NCBI GenBank assembly: GCA_030267965.1
Contig: BRYA01000015.1
Coordinates: forward strand, 1-63,269
DNA: 63,269 nt
Direction of reading: 5' to 3'
Source: Triparma columacea
Taxonomy: Eukaryota; Sar; Bolidophyceae; Parmales; Triparmaceae
Within the stretch, counting starts at the first letter, position 1, and each line of letters opens with the position of its first letter. Below, piece after piece: positions 23,676 to 33,774 of this stretch. The notes beneath the pieces are model-generated. The model was not told the DNA's origin, did no database searches, and saw nothing but the letters and a program-made list of their open reading frames with translations. The position numbers were made by a program, and so were the translations under genes.

Positions 23676-24340
23676 ATGGCGTCCCTCGCAGCCACCGCAT
23701 CGCCAATTAAAGAGTCCACATCAGCGGCAACGAAGGGAGGAGGGGAAAGCGTTACCAAGAGACTTCAGCAGGAACTGATGGGATTAAGTAAGTTCTTAGC
23801 CCGGGGGGTGGGGGATGGGTGGGGGGTGGGGGGAGGGGGGGGAGTATCCTTCCTACCTTAACTTATCCTATCCTCCACGCACACACGCCTAACCCCTTCC
23901 TTTGTTCTCCCCCTTCCCCCCCCCTAGTGATGCAGCCCTCCGATGGTGTCTCAGCCTTCCCATCCGAGGACAACATGTTTCTCTGGTCCGCTTCCCTCTC
24001 CGGTCCTCTCTCAACCGCCTACACCGGTCACACCTACAAGCTAACCATATCCTTCCCCCCCGACTACCCTTACTCCCCGCCAACTTTAAAGTTCACGACG
24101 GGGATATGGCATCCTAATATTGACCTACACGGTAACATATGTCTCGATATTCTCAAAGAGAAGTGGTCACCCGCTTACAACGTTCGCACCGTCCTGGTAT
24201 CCTTAAGGAGTTTATTAGGGGAACCTAACAACGATAGCCCACTAAATGTACAGGCTGCGGGGATGTGGGAGGATCAAGTTAGGTTTAAGGAAATCGCAAA
24301 GAATAAATGGGAGGAGGAAATGAGGAAGGAGGGGGCTTAG
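23676..24340 (+). CDS. UBE2C: Ubiquitin-conjugating enzyme E2, UBE2C type
   Basis: Two exons: 23676-23787 and 23928-24340; 174 residues. After a ~25-residue low-complexity extension it reads KRLQQELMGLMM, SAFPSEDN, then HPN, GNICLDILKEKW (catalytic Cys) and SLLGEPNNDSPLN. These diagnostic strings follow the UBE2C/UbcH10 family closely, so it probably supplies ubiquitin to the anaphase-promoting complex in mitosis. The intron is G-rich at its 5' half and C-rich at its 3' half. A diverged second copy of the C-terminal coding segment follows directly after the stop codon. Confidence 0.94.
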
Positions 24341-24341
24341 A

Positions 24342-24419
24342 CGGGAGGAACAGGTTAAGTTCAAGGAGGTCGCGAAGAACAAGTGGGAGGATGAGATGAA
24401 GAAGGATGGTGGGGTTTGA
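24342..24419 (+). repeat. Duplicated C-terminal segment of the E2 gene
   Basis: Starting one base after the UBE2C stop codon, the last 24 codons are repeated in a shifted frame: GAGGAACAGG... encodes EEQVKFKEVAKNKW and EDEMKKDGGV then TGA, against EDQVRFKEIAKNKW, EEEMRKEGA in the gene. Most differences are third-codon-position or conservative (Arg/Lys, Ile/Val, Glu/Asp). It is out of frame with the gene and lies in its 3' UTR unless used as an alternative terminal exon. Confidence 0.85.
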
Positions 24420-24618
24420 GAACGAGAGAAGAGAGAGAGAAGGGGGGAAAGGGGGGTTAAGGAGGGTTTGGGGTGGTAGAGAGAGAAAAAAAGCACCAAA
24501 GTTCGCTTCAGTAAGTGTGTTGTAAAAGCGTGCTGTGCTTAATTTGCCCACCTTTCAAGGTTTTTCACCCCAGAAACTACATTTATATTACATGTATTCA
24601 AACAACCGTCCACCTCGT

Positions 24619-25503
24619 TCATGTATCGTGTTTCTTACTACCGGTTTTAAAAACGTCAGGTAGACCTACGTAACTAACAACAACGATGTCAATAATCACA
24701 CAAACAGCAGCTCCCATGCTAAGGTTATGTTAGGTATTTTGCGTAGAGGTTCGGGAAGGAAAGGGGTTGGGAAGGTGGGGGGGTTAATAAACTTGCCGTT
24801 CACCCCCCCACACCCACACCCCTCCCCACCATCACCGCTAAAAGTCACCACCACACAGCTTCTCTCACCTGAACATTCCGTCTCCACCCTGCATGAAAAT
24901 AAGTACCCTACTAACATCCCCCCCAAGCCACGCTGCCGGTACTATTGGTGATATCCCATTAGTAGTATTATTCTTCTTAATAGTATGCAGCTGTACTAAC
25001 GGTGGTAAAGCCTCGAGTGCTAACGATGTTATTACAGGTATGTTCGGGAGGAGGGATAAATGTGGAGGGTGGAGGATTAATACATCGAGGATGAAGGTTA
25101 GGAGGAAAAGGAGGAACAACAAACGCTGAAGGTGTGAGGACGTTGAGGATAACTGCGTGGTGAAGGTAGATACGGGGGTGGAAAAACTAGAGTGATGTAG
25201 ATTGTAGGTGCGGAGCATTAAGGACATTAATATGAGCATTGATATACTCTGGAAGGCTACCTCGAGCGGCACGTCACCACCGAGAGCCCAACCGAGGAGA
25301 CGGAGGGTGTGACAAAGGAGGAGGATTAGGGGGATTAAAGGATTGAAGGCTGAGGGGGGGGTTATGTTGTTGGCATCAGGAGTGGTGTGAGGTAAGTTAT
25401 TTGATGGGGGGGGAGACGATGATAATGATTTTATCTGTGGTATGTATGTACATGTTGATAGAGGGAATAGGAGTAATTTAACTTGGGTAGAGGAGGGCAG
25501 CAT
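24619..25503 (-). CDS. PQ-loop transporter, SLC66A2-like
   Basis: Two exons: 25503-24869 and 24718-24619; 244 residues. Multi-helix protein with a first PQ motif (YIPQIKS), a helix pair around LRLLGWALGGDVPLEVAFQS, and a second repeat LEALPPLVQLHTIKK...SPIVPAAWLGGDV. The short last exon encodes MGAAVCVIIDIVVVSY, matching the final helix of SLC66A2/PQLC1. Human family members have about 270 residues, so the first helix may be shortened or an upstream exon missed. Members act at endolysosomal or Golgi membranes as small-solute transporters or scramblase partners. Convergent with UBE2C, divergent with the dehydrogenase gene. Confidence 0.78.
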
Positions 25504-25897
25504 GTCGAGAGGTGTGGTGGTGAGCTGTTTGTGCCTTTATTTCATCCCCTATGATTCTATTTCCACCTTTTGGTTATGAATTGGTGGTATAGACTTGCGA
25601 TTTGATTCTAAGATTTGTTTTGAGCTTTGAAATTGTGTGGTCAGAAAAGGGGCAAAATTGGTGGAATAAATTGTCCAGAAATTTGAGGAATATCACACTA
25701 ATTACGCACCCAAATATCATCGAACGATCATCAAAATCGCATATCACACATATTCAAATTGAAATTGCCTCGTGCCCGTCCGTTTTGGAAATCATTTTCC
25801 CTTTTGATACAGCACGAGGCTACGACAAAGCCTGTCAAACCCTTCTCTTCACTGCTGCAACTCAGTCCCCATCCCCCCGCCATCTAATCACATACAC
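25504..25897. promoter_or_regulatory. Divergent intergenic region, 394 bp
   Basis: Between the PQ-loop gene (minus) and the dehydrogenase gene (plus); AT-rich for this window. No specific element recognised. Confidence 0.4.
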
Positions 25898-26863
25898 ATG
25901 TTCTCCCCCCGACCCCCTCATCCTCTACTCCTAATCCTCTTCCTCCCACTCCTACTACAACTCCCACTCGTTCATCCTACCTCCCCTCCTCCCCTCAAGA
26001 TATTAATAACTGGTACAACCTCAGGTCTTGGATTAACCCTTGCACATTCCCTTCTCCGTCTCTCCCCACCACCTGATCTATACCTACTATCACGCTCACC
26101 ACCCTCACCAACACTACCAGAGGATGTTTATAAGAATGTACACCACTATGAGATGGATTTATCATCCCTGAAATCGATATCCACATTAATAAACACCACC
26201 TCCCTACCTAAACACTTCGACATAATCGTACACAACGCCGGAGTAGCTGCAACTCAAGGCGTCACGGATTTTGGAGTCGAGAAAACGTTCGGTATAAACT
26301 ACGTCGGTACATGGTATTTTAACTCCTTTATAAAACATCGTTTACGTCCTGGTGGGAGGTTGGTATTCGTAAACAGTCGAGCTCATTTAAGGAGTAGTGG
26401 TAACTTTGATTTTAAAAACGGCTATAAGGGCGGATGGTGGATAGGTGGTATGAAACGCTATGAAGATAGTAAACTAGCCTCCATGATGAATTTCTTCGAC
26501 GTATCATTAGAGTTCTCAAAAGACGGTTCTTCCAGAATCGCAGTAGCCGTACATCCAGGTGTTGTTGGTACTGGTATATGGAGAGGTTTACCAAATTGGG
26601 TCAACATGTTCACTGAGAGGTTCATGATTAGTAAAGACGAGGGGGCGAAACATATTGAAAACGCCATGTTTAATTCGGGGTATGAGAATGGGAAATACTA
26701 CAGTGAGGGTGTGGAAACTAAATACAATGAGATTGTGGAGGAGGTGGGTAGGAGAAAGGAACTTAGGGAGTGGGCGGAGATTATCGTTAAGGAGGGGAAG
26801 GAAAGAGAGGAAAGGGAGGGAAGGGGCGAGTGTGGAGAGGAAATGGGGCACACAGGGCATTGA
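25898..26863 (+). CDS. Short-chain dehydrogenase/reductase, retinol dehydrogenase-like
   Basis: Single exon, 321 residues. An N-terminal hydrophobic leader (PLLLILFLPLLLQLPLV) suggests a signal peptide or ER membrane anchor. It is followed by the Rossmann motif ILITGTTSGLG (T-G-x-x-x-G-x-G), HNAGV, the active-site Ser in VNSRAH and the catalytic Y-E-D-S-K. HPGVVGTGIW matches the classical SDR C-terminal part seen in retinol dehydrogenase/WWOX-like and protochlorophyllide-reductase-like enzymes. The C-terminus is Glu/Arg-rich. Substrate unknown; a lipid or sterol is possible given the two neighbouring acyltransferases, but this is only context. Confidence 0.88.
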   Translation: MFSPRPPHPLLLILFLPLLLQLPLVHPTSPPPLKILITGTTSGLGLTLAHSLLRLSPPPDLYLLSRSPPSPTLPEDVYKNVHHYEMDLSSLKSISTLINTTSLPKHFDIIVHNAGVAATQGVTDFGVEKTFGINYVGTWYFNSFIKHRLRPGGRLVFVNSRAHLRSSGNFDFKNGYKGGWWIGGMKRYEDSKLASMMNFFDVSLEFSKDGSSRIAVAVHPGVVGTGIWRGLPNWVNMFTERFMISKDEGAKHIENAMFNSGYENGKYYSEGVETKYNEIVEEVGRRKELREWAEIIVKEGKEREEREGRGECGEEMGHTGH

Positions 26864-26970
26864 AGGGGGTGGATAAATAAAATGTGTGCGTTTCTCTAAA
26901 TTGAAAAGTACCTCTATGTCTATCCCCTCTATTCCTCCTTCCCTCTCCCTCCCCCCCCCCCACCCATCTC

Positions 26971-27975
26971 TCACGCGCACTCGAACTTGATCCCCTTCCC
27001 GTATTCGTCTTTATGTTTATTCCAAAGTTCCTCCAGCCCCTTAACATACCTCCCATGAAGTTCATCGATCTCCTCCGTCGTAGGTTCTTCAATCCTCTTA
27101 ACCTCCCCCTCCATAATCATACCAGATTCATCGTATGGACCACCCATAGGTCCCCCAACAACAACCACAATCTTCTCCCTCCTCGGTAGCACATGCGTCA
27201 TAATCGGGAAACTAAAGCTGAGTTTCTTCATCCCCCATACCTGCCACCTATAAATCCACCCCCCAACACCATCCCCCTCGTTATCAATAGTATAATAAAG
27301 TTCGTTCTCCCCAAACCCAAGAACAGGGACAATAGCACATCCCGTCTGGAGCGCGATCCTACAGAACCCCCTTCTCCTCATAATATGCGCTTTAAACGTA
27401 CCAGGGTGACTATAAAGTGCTTCATTCGCCCCCCCAGGTACCAGCACTAGACTGGCGTTTGGTGTGGTTAGAATTTTTCTCATAGTCTCAGAACCGCAGG
27501 ACACGAATCCGTGGAGGAGGATCCACTCACGGAATAACGGGATCTTGAAAGAAGCAACGAGCGTTGCAACGTGGCGGTTTATACCGGGGAAGTTTGATTT
27601 GAAATTACACGCATCCATACCTAATGAGGTCTGTAAACCCATTGATATTATACCGTGTGGGTGGTAACAAAGTAGATGGTTTGCGGAAGGGTTGAGGGGG
27701 GAAGTCTTTATTAAGGATGCGTTGAAGTAGAGACGAGACCACTTCCAGAATGGGAGGGAACGGAAGAAATCGTGTACGGAGGGATTGCGGTAGAACCTTG
27801 AAAGAGGATTGGAACCGGACCAGGAGGGAGCACCGTCGAGGATTAGGTACATGTTGGTTAGGTAAAGAAGGAGGAAGGGACGGAGGAGGGGGTAGGTGTA
27901 GAGGAGGTAGATGAAGAAGAGGGTGAAGTATATCATCTCGAGAAGGGGGAAGAGGACTGGGGGGTTGGGGGGGGG

Positions 27976-28060
<85 letters not shown>

Positions 28061-28431
28061 CGAATGTGAGTGCGAATGTGAGTGAATTGTTGGTTTTTTT
28101 CAGCATCCGTGTGTTGCATCACTGGAGTGTGTTGCATCACTGAGTGTATCGCATCACCGAGTGTGTCGCATCACCAAGTGCCCTCACACATCAACGAGGG
28201 CATCATCAGGGGTGTCAGGGTAATACTTGTTATATCCATTTTTAGCGCATATTTGTAGTCATATGTTGCTATACGTATACATTAATCCTAGTATCTTAAT
28301 TGTAGTGTCTTACCTGCCATAGATATGTACATAAATGCCTTTTTAAATATGGACTCGTTGGCGAGATACTCCCTGTGCTCCTTTTCTGTTGCAGACATAA
28401 TATCCTTCTTAGTCACCTTTTTTGTTCCCAT
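26971..28431 (-). CDS. Diacylglycerol acyltransferase, DGAT2 family (copy 1)
   Basis: Two exons: 28431-28314 (MGTKKVTKKDIMSATEKEHR...) and 27956-26971; 367 residues, normal for the family. A membrane hairpin (MIYFTLFFIYLLYTYPLL) precedes the catalytic YHPHGIISMG. Further signatures are VPGGANEAL and RRRGFCRIALQTGCAIVPVLGFGE. Expected reaction: acyl-CoA plus diacylglycerol (or a related alcohol) to a neutral lipid at the ER or plastid-ER. The 357-base intron contains the GTGAGG hexamer array. Translating that array as coding gives an artificial His-Pro repeat, which I exclude because GTAAGA and CCCCCCAG splice sites restore a normal N-terminus. Confidence 0.92.
27976..28060. repeat. (GTGAGG)14 hexanucleotide array
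   Basis: About fourteen perfect GTGAGG units inside the first intron of the DGAT2 copy 1 gene. On the plus strand each unit equals the commonest 5' splice site of this genome; on the transcribed strand it reads as C/T/A-rich CCTCAC. Confidence 0.92.
28106..28176. repeat. 17-bp minisatellite, four copies
   Basis: Units of the form GAGTGTGTCGCATCACC (variants with TTGCATCACT and TATCGCATCACC) run head to tail inside the same intron of the DGAT2 copy 1 gene. Confidence 0.8.
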
Positions 28432-28704
28432 CTTGAGGACTGCTTGAGATTAATGGAGCTGAGGTGGATATTCCAGCAGAAAGAGGAGAATAAATAGGGG
28501 GGGTCCCCAAAATGGGAAAACCTATCAAAGGAACACTTACTGTCAAAAATAAACCCCCACAGCAAATCGAATTTACGCACGTACACTACTCTATAACGCT
28601 ACATATACAATACACCCATCTAACCATCCCATATACCCTCAAATTCAGCCCTTCTTTCATTCACATACCATCCCTCTCCGCTCGTCCATTTTCCTCTCCC
28701 CATA

Positions 28705-29428
28705 ATGTCCACCTCAACATCCGTCCCTCCAAGCTCTCCTCCCCTTCAACCCCCCTCCAAAGTATCAAGCCTCCCACCTCCCCTTCTCCTCCTCAACGTA
28801 GACCCTCCCCTAAAGCAGTACATCCTCCACCTCCACGCCCTCGCAACCCACCCTCCTCCAAAGTCTTCCAAGCAGTGGACCTCCTTCGTAGAGGTCCGTC
28901 GTGCCCTTCTCTCCGACTACCTCTCCCACAACCCCGAGGTATGGAAGAGGCTTGACGTAGACCTCTGCACCCAGTACGCGTCAACGAACCAGGGTTACGA
29001 CGCCGTTATATCAGGGAGCTACATGCCCAACCTTCTAACTGAGACTGTCTTCGACTTCGTGGTTGACGAGGTTACCATGAGCGATGAACACGTTGGGGTT
29101 GAACCTGGAGTTGAGGAGAGCTTGAGGGCCATGATAAAGGAGTGGGGGGAGGTGAGAGAGTGTGTGTGGGGGAGGGTCACAAGGCAGGACGGGGAACAAA
29201 TTGCGACCGATGTGCTTTTGCTTCACCACCTCGGTACAACCCTCACCACACACACAAAACCCTTCCCCTTCTCCTGTCGCTTCACTACCCGTCACTTCAC
29301 AGAGTAACGTTTGGAACAAGGAGGAGGAGGAGGAGATTAAACTACAAAAGGAGGGCAAGAAAAGAGGGAGGAAACCGGGACGGAAGAAAAAAGACGTCTG
29401 GGACAGCGACGCAGAGAGCGATTATTAG
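28705..29428 (+). CDS. Small protein with basic AT-hook-like tail
   Basis: Two exons: 28705-29151 and 29303-29428; 190 residues. The N-terminus is Ser/Pro-rich; a helical central part (about 40-150) contains WKRLDVDLCTQYASTNQGYD and an acidic stretch. The second exon encodes a Glu run then KKRGRKPGRKKKDVWDSDAESDY. The RGRKPGRK core resembles an AT-hook/nuclear localisation signal, and the acidic S-D-x-E-S-D end resembles a CK2 site, so a chromatin-associated protein is likely. No named family recognised. It sits between two DGAT2-family genes; it converges with copy 2 at a distance of 49 bp. Confidence 0.8.
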
Positions 29429-29477
29429 AATAAATGTTCTGAACATAAAATGTTTCGCTATATTTGCCTCTCCCTCC

Positions 29478-30782
29478 TCACAGTACCTCCAGAACCCTCT
29501 TCCCCCCGTACTCCTTATGAACTCTCTTCAAGTTCTCCACGTACATCCCGTGGTACTTCGCCACAATTTTTTCGTCCGGCCTCTCACCCTCCTTCGGCAC
29601 ATCCTCAGCCGCCACCTTGATTGGCTCCCCGAACACAACCTTTATGGGGACCTTGTAGGGTAAAGGCGTGAGGAACCGGCCGTGAAATACGGGTAGAGCA
29701 ACCCCAAACTTCTTCTGCACCCACATCCTCACCCCCCCAAAAATACCATAAGTCTTATAAAGGTCCGTGATACCCACCCCAAATACAGGGACCAGTGTAG
29801 CTCCGTTCTTGACCGCCAGTCTAACGAAGCCCTTCCTCTTCATTAGCACGACCTTATCAACCCCAACCTCGCTTAGCATACTTTCCTCCTCTCCTCCAGT
29901 GCAGATAAATAGGCTCCTACCTTCCTTCATGGCTCTCTCAGCAACACTCCTACTAGCGTCTACGTAACCCATTTGTATAAACAGCTCCCTAACAACGGGC
30001 ACCAAGAATATAACACTCGCGGCCAACCCGCTCAACGTACCCCCAGACGTTAACCCAACGACTGAATCTAAAGGACCACCCTGGATTGAGAAAAGATTCA
30101 ATACCCAACAATGAATACCGTGGGGGTGGACACCGAACACGTACTGTTTTGAGGGGGTAAGGGTTGTGTGGTTGTGGACGGTTATTGGGAAGTATTTGAA
30201 ATGTGTTGACCAGAAATTTAGGGAGAAACGCTCTATTACATTCGAAGGTTTACGAACGGTACCTAAGGGGGGAGGATGGTGAGGTGATGAGTCGAGGGTT
30301 ATACAGGTTATCATGTAGATTAACATAAGAGTTAGGTAAACGGAGAGGAGGGAGGGGGTTAAGGATGTTGTGGAAGATAGGAAGGGGAGGATTATGGAGG
30401 TTAGGATGGAATTAAGGAAGAGAAGGGGGGGGATCATTAAACCGAATAAACCACCGATCATTAAACTGGGTTTGGGGGGAAGGATGCGGGGGGGGGGGGT
30501 GGGGTAGCACAACGTTTAGTTTCGGTTAGATTGGGGGGGATTGTCACAGAGGGAGGGGGCTCGGGAGTAACATATCTTTTCGTTGCCCATGATTTTCGAC
30601 TCCGTCTACAATCGCTTGTTAATTGAGGAGTGTGTGAGAGAATTTAGGTGAGGGGTAGGGGAGGGTGCTTACGTTGATAGGTACGCGTTAACGCGGGAGG
30701 GTAAAAGAATATAGAGAGCGGCAGTGAGAGTGTTCATGAAGAGCAGGATCGCTGAGGACATCATCGGGAGACCGCGGGACAT
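29478..30782 (-). CDS. DGAT2-family acyltransferase (copy 2)
   Basis: Two exons: 30782-30673 and 30465-29478; 365 residues. The in-frame ATG at 30782 gives MSRGLPMMSSAILLFMN, and the AC/T junction joins it to LMIGGLFGLMIPP. Two N-terminal hydrophobic segments precede FGVHPHGIHCW. Further family motifs are CTGGEEESML (instead of the usual PGG) and MKRKGFVRLAVKNGATLVPVFGVG. It is only distantly similar to copy 1, so this is old paralogy rather than a recent tandem duplication. Substrate may be an alcohol other than diacylglycerol. Confidence 0.88.
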
Positions 30783-30939
30783 CTTTCTAATGGTAGGGGG
30801 GGGGGGGAGAGAGGGAGAGGAATATAGGGCAAGACCAACTGAGGGGGGTTGCGGGAGAAATTATAAGGGGGAAGTTTGGGGTCCTGTTTCTGGTCTTTTG
30901 TTCGGATTTTGGGTCCTGGAAAAAATCTTAAAACCCTAA
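30783..30939. promoter_or_regulatory. Shared 157-bp promoter, DGAT2 copy 2 and ankyrin-like gene
   Basis: Gap between divergent start codons. Contains a poly-G tract at about 30797-30808. No specific element recognised. Confidence 0.5.
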
Positions 30940-31951
30940 ATGAACGTCACACCAACGAATTCGCAACCTGATTCGGAAATGTTGGATGTCTCTTGCGCTG
31001 ATTGTTCTCAGCAAGACATTCTTGACGTCGTTAAGGATTCGGTCATGGCTCAGTACCACCTTGTCAGATGCAGGACCGACAAGTACAAATGGAATGAGCT
31101 GATCAAGCTCATCAATGACATCGATTGGTTTGAAAGGGTGCTCATCCCCTCGCATCTTGTCCATCCTGTTGCCACGACTGTGTCGGTTCATTACCTAATC
31201 AAGAAAAATGCCCCAATGAATGTCTTCAAGGCCCTGCTATCAAAGCACCCCACCCCTCAACACCTCTGCGATGAGCAAGCAACAGGTGGAAACACACCTC
31301 TCCACCAATTCTTGCAAAAAATAAACCTCTGGCCACCTCTTGAGCAGATTGAAATCTTTAAATTGCTCAAAAGAGGTGAGGAGGAACCAGAACTGCCACC
31401 GACAATGAAATTTGTCTCACCCTCCATAAATTCGTTCCTCTTTCTCCGTCTTCACAGCGTACCCGGACGCCCTGTGTGTGTTAAACTCTGACCTCATGCT
31501 TCCTTGCTCCCTGCCTGCCGCCTTGAGCACCTTGCCTCATATTGTCCACTTAACCGATAAGCGCCTTGAGTACAACAGCTGGAGGTCAATCGTCGACGCC
31601 TTGACGATCTGCTGCCGTCGCCTCTCCACGAAGCCGTCGGGGCACCCCCTCCTCCAAGGCATCGACGCTGGCTTGATGCTCTTCGTCCGTGTCTACAACA
31701 ACTTTCGCTTCACCCTCCAGCACGCTCTCTGCAGGCACCTGCTGTCGTACGTGCCGGCGACGCACTCTACGAGGCATGAGGGAGGCCAGCACCCGACGAC
31801 GACGGGGCATATTATGGCCAAGTTGGGGAGGATGGGAGAGAGAAGCAGGGAGTGGGCGTTGGAGGAACAGTTCGAGGCAACCTCTGTCAAAGTGGGCGAG
31901 GTTGGAAGCTTTAGGAAGAGGGTCAAGAATGATGACTGGATGGAGGACTAA
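30940..31951 (+). CDS. Ankyrin-repeat-like protein of the stramenopile type
   Basis: Two exons: 30940-31375 and 31458-31951; 309 residues. The segment GGNTPLHQFL is an ankyrin-repeat core, and LLKRAYPDALCVLNSD matches the A-Y-P-D-A pattern common in diatom ankyrin-like proteins. About one or two repeats are recognisable; the remainder is helical. The C-terminus is charged and may be disordered. No enzymatic signature. A protein-interaction role is likely. Confidence 0.75.
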
Positions 31952-32040
31952 GGCGTTGGAGTCGGTAGGGAGAGAGGGGGGGCAAACGGTGAAGAAGTCG
32001 AAAATTAAACACGCCTTTTGTGGGGGGGGGAAACAAATCG

Positions 32041-32129
32041 TTTAACCCGTTTCGCATTTAAAATGACATTATCTTTATCCATAGGGTCATTTTAAATGCT
32101 CTATAGGGTCATATCTTCAACGGGTTAAA
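32041..32129. repeat. Nested inverted repeat between convergent genes
   Basis: Outer arms TTTAACCCGTT (32041-32051) and AACGGGTTAAA (32119-32129) are exact inverse complements. An inner 14-bp pair, GCATTTAAAATGAC and GTCATTTTAAATGC, lies between them. The direct repeat ATAGGGTCAT occurs twice on the right side. The right outer arm contains the TAA stop codon (32125-32127) of the minus-strand phosphatase. Possible small inverted-repeat element or shared 3'-end hairpin. Confidence 0.85.
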
Positions 32130-33684
32130 GCCACCTCGTAGCATACTCGGTGCAACTCCCCACGCCCTTGGTCTTCACGCATTCGAGGATGGCCTCATAA
32201 TTATCGTCCCCCTGCGTGTTGAACTCTTCGAAGTACCACACCTCGTCCTCCCCGTCTCCCGAGTTTTTAACGTAGGCAAAGCCGTACTGACCAGCCCCGG
32301 ACATACCGTGGCCCCCGATCATGAAACCAACGCTCTCCTTCTCCCCGCCTTCCTGCATATAATTAGAGTGCGTGTGGCCGTCCATGTACTTCAACTTATC
32401 GCCGATGTCGCACCCATCCACAGTGGCCAGCCTCTCACGAAGCTCTGGTACTCCAAGGATGGGGTCAGAGTCGGTGTAGTTAGTGGACTTGCTCCAGTGG
32501 CCGAGGACATAAATCGTTTGCGTCGAAGAGCCCGAGAAATACGCACACGCTTCCTTGAAGTAGGAGGACTCAGAGTCTGGGAGGGCGGCGCCGTTGAATC
32601 CCATGAAGCCCACCCCTCCAACCTTGTTGTACCAGAGAAAATTCAAGCCTGAGTTGCGCTCGTAGAAATCAACGGATGACGTGTTTGCGTTGACGTCGAC
32701 GGAGAAATCGAGAAACCCGTTTTCGGAAATTGTTGAAGCGACAGCATCCTGACCGTACCATTGCATGAAACCCCAACCAAACTGATCGTAATTATCGGAT
32801 TTATCAGGACCGCCGGCGACCCAGAGGTCGTGATTACCAGGCACAGTCATCAAAAGTTTGCTCTTTGCCTCCAGGTTGAATCCGTTCCAGATGCTTTTTG
32901 TGAGTCTACCGTCTTGGTCGTAAAAGTTATCGCCTAGGATTTGGAAGTAGTGCCATGATTCATCCTTCGAAAGGGCATTCATCATCGACACGCTCCTCAC
33001 TAAGGCTAAATCAGACTGCTGACATCCCACCCAGCGGCCCGAGATGCAGGGGTCGGACCAAACAATCCCAGACGTTGCAGTGTTTTCCTTGGGTAGAAAC
33101 ACCTCGACGTCAGTTCCGTCTATCTTCAGGGTAGACTTTTCACCAGGATTCACCTTCACGACGGCACTATGCAAAAAGTTCTGACCAAACTTGGTATAGG
33201 TCACAGACGTTGCGTCTTTGACAGGGGTGAAATCACAGGAATCATAAAGAGAACATGTCTTGGTATCCTCGTTGAAATTATAATATTGACACTCTGTAGA
33301 GTTGGAGCAGAGGAGGATACAATCCCCATCGCAAACATCCGAAGTGGACGATATCGGATCTGAGGAACAGGTCGTGGAGCTGGCACCAAGGTCGAACGCA
33401 GCAACCCACCGACCAACAAAGGGTGACGAGTACTCAAATGGGAAATCGGCAATTGGTGGTTCGGGAGTATGGGTAATAACAGAAACCCTTACGTAGTCGT
33501 ACCCTTTGCTGCCCAAAGCCCTTGTGATTCGCAGGTCGATTGGGGATGCATCTGAAGAAGCCTTCTTTGAGGCAATTTGGACGCTCTCCTCGAAGTGGTG
33601 ACTTGGGGGGTATTTGTAAAGGTTGTGTGCGGCCGTATGGTGGCCAACTACTGATATTATAGCGGCGACTCCACCAAACTTCAT
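32125..33684 (-). CDS. Secreted calcineurin-like metallophosphatase with PAN/apple-like segment
   Basis: Single exon, 519 residues, start ATG 33684. The N-terminal ~20 residues (KFGGVAAIISVVGHHTAA) act as a signal peptide. Residues ~110-150 hold a Cys-rich stretch (CSSDP, CDGDC, CSNSTECQYYNF, CSLYDSC) resembling a PAN/apple domain. The catalytic part has GDNFYD, GNHD, a GHW motif and DGHTHSN, the metal ligands of the purple-acid/tartrate-resistant phosphatase superfamily. It should hydrolyse phosphomonoesters outside the cell or in a vacuole; phosphate scavenging is a plausible role in an alga. Confidence 0.87.
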   Translation of the reverse strand: MKFGGVAAIISVVGHHTAAHNLYKYPPSHHFEESVQIASKKASSDASPIDLRITRALGSKGYDYVRVSVITHTPEPPIADFPFEYSSPFVGRWVAAFDLGASSTTCSSDPISSTSDVCDGDCILLCSNSTECQYYNFNEDTKTCSLYDSCDFTPVKDATSVTYTKFGQNFLHSAVVKVNPGEKSTLKIDGTDVEVFLPKENTATSGIVWSDPCISGRWVGCQQSDLALVRSVSMMNALSKDESWHYFQILGDNFYDQDGRLTKSIWNGFNLEAKSKLLMTVPGNHDLWVAGGPDKSDNYDQFGWGFMQWYGQDAVASTISENGFLDFSVDVNANTSSVDFYERNSGLNFLWYNKVGGVGFMGFNGAALPDSESSYFKEACAYFSGSSTQTIYVLGHWSKSTNYTDSDPILGVPELRERLATVDGCDIGDKLKYMDGHTHSNYMQEGGEKESVGFMIGGHGMSGAGQYGFAYVKNSGDGEDEVWYFEEFNTQGDDNYEAILECVKTKGVGSCTEYATRWL

Positions 33685-33774
33685 GAATGTCTTATTTTTG
33701 CTTCTTTCCGAATTCTTTCTTTGGAATCTTCGATCTTCGATCTCTCCGGTCTCTTGCGCGAGAAACCTTCAAAA
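33685..33774. promoter_or_regulatory. Shared 90-bp promoter, phosphatase and GH5 genes
   Basis: Start codons of the two divergent genes are 90 bp apart. The spacer is T/C-rich and contains the direct repeat TCTTCGATCTTCGATC. Confidence 0.6.

Noticed and set aside
27976..28140. Long His-Pro repeat as N-terminus of DGAT2 copy 1
   Set aside because: It is the translated GTGAGG array; GTAAGA at 28313 and CCCCCCAG at 27957 define an intron and give a normal-length enzyme.
33721..33774. Upstream TTG start for the GH5 enzyme
   Set aside because: A non-ATG codon in the divergent promoter; ATG 33775 gives a complete enzyme.
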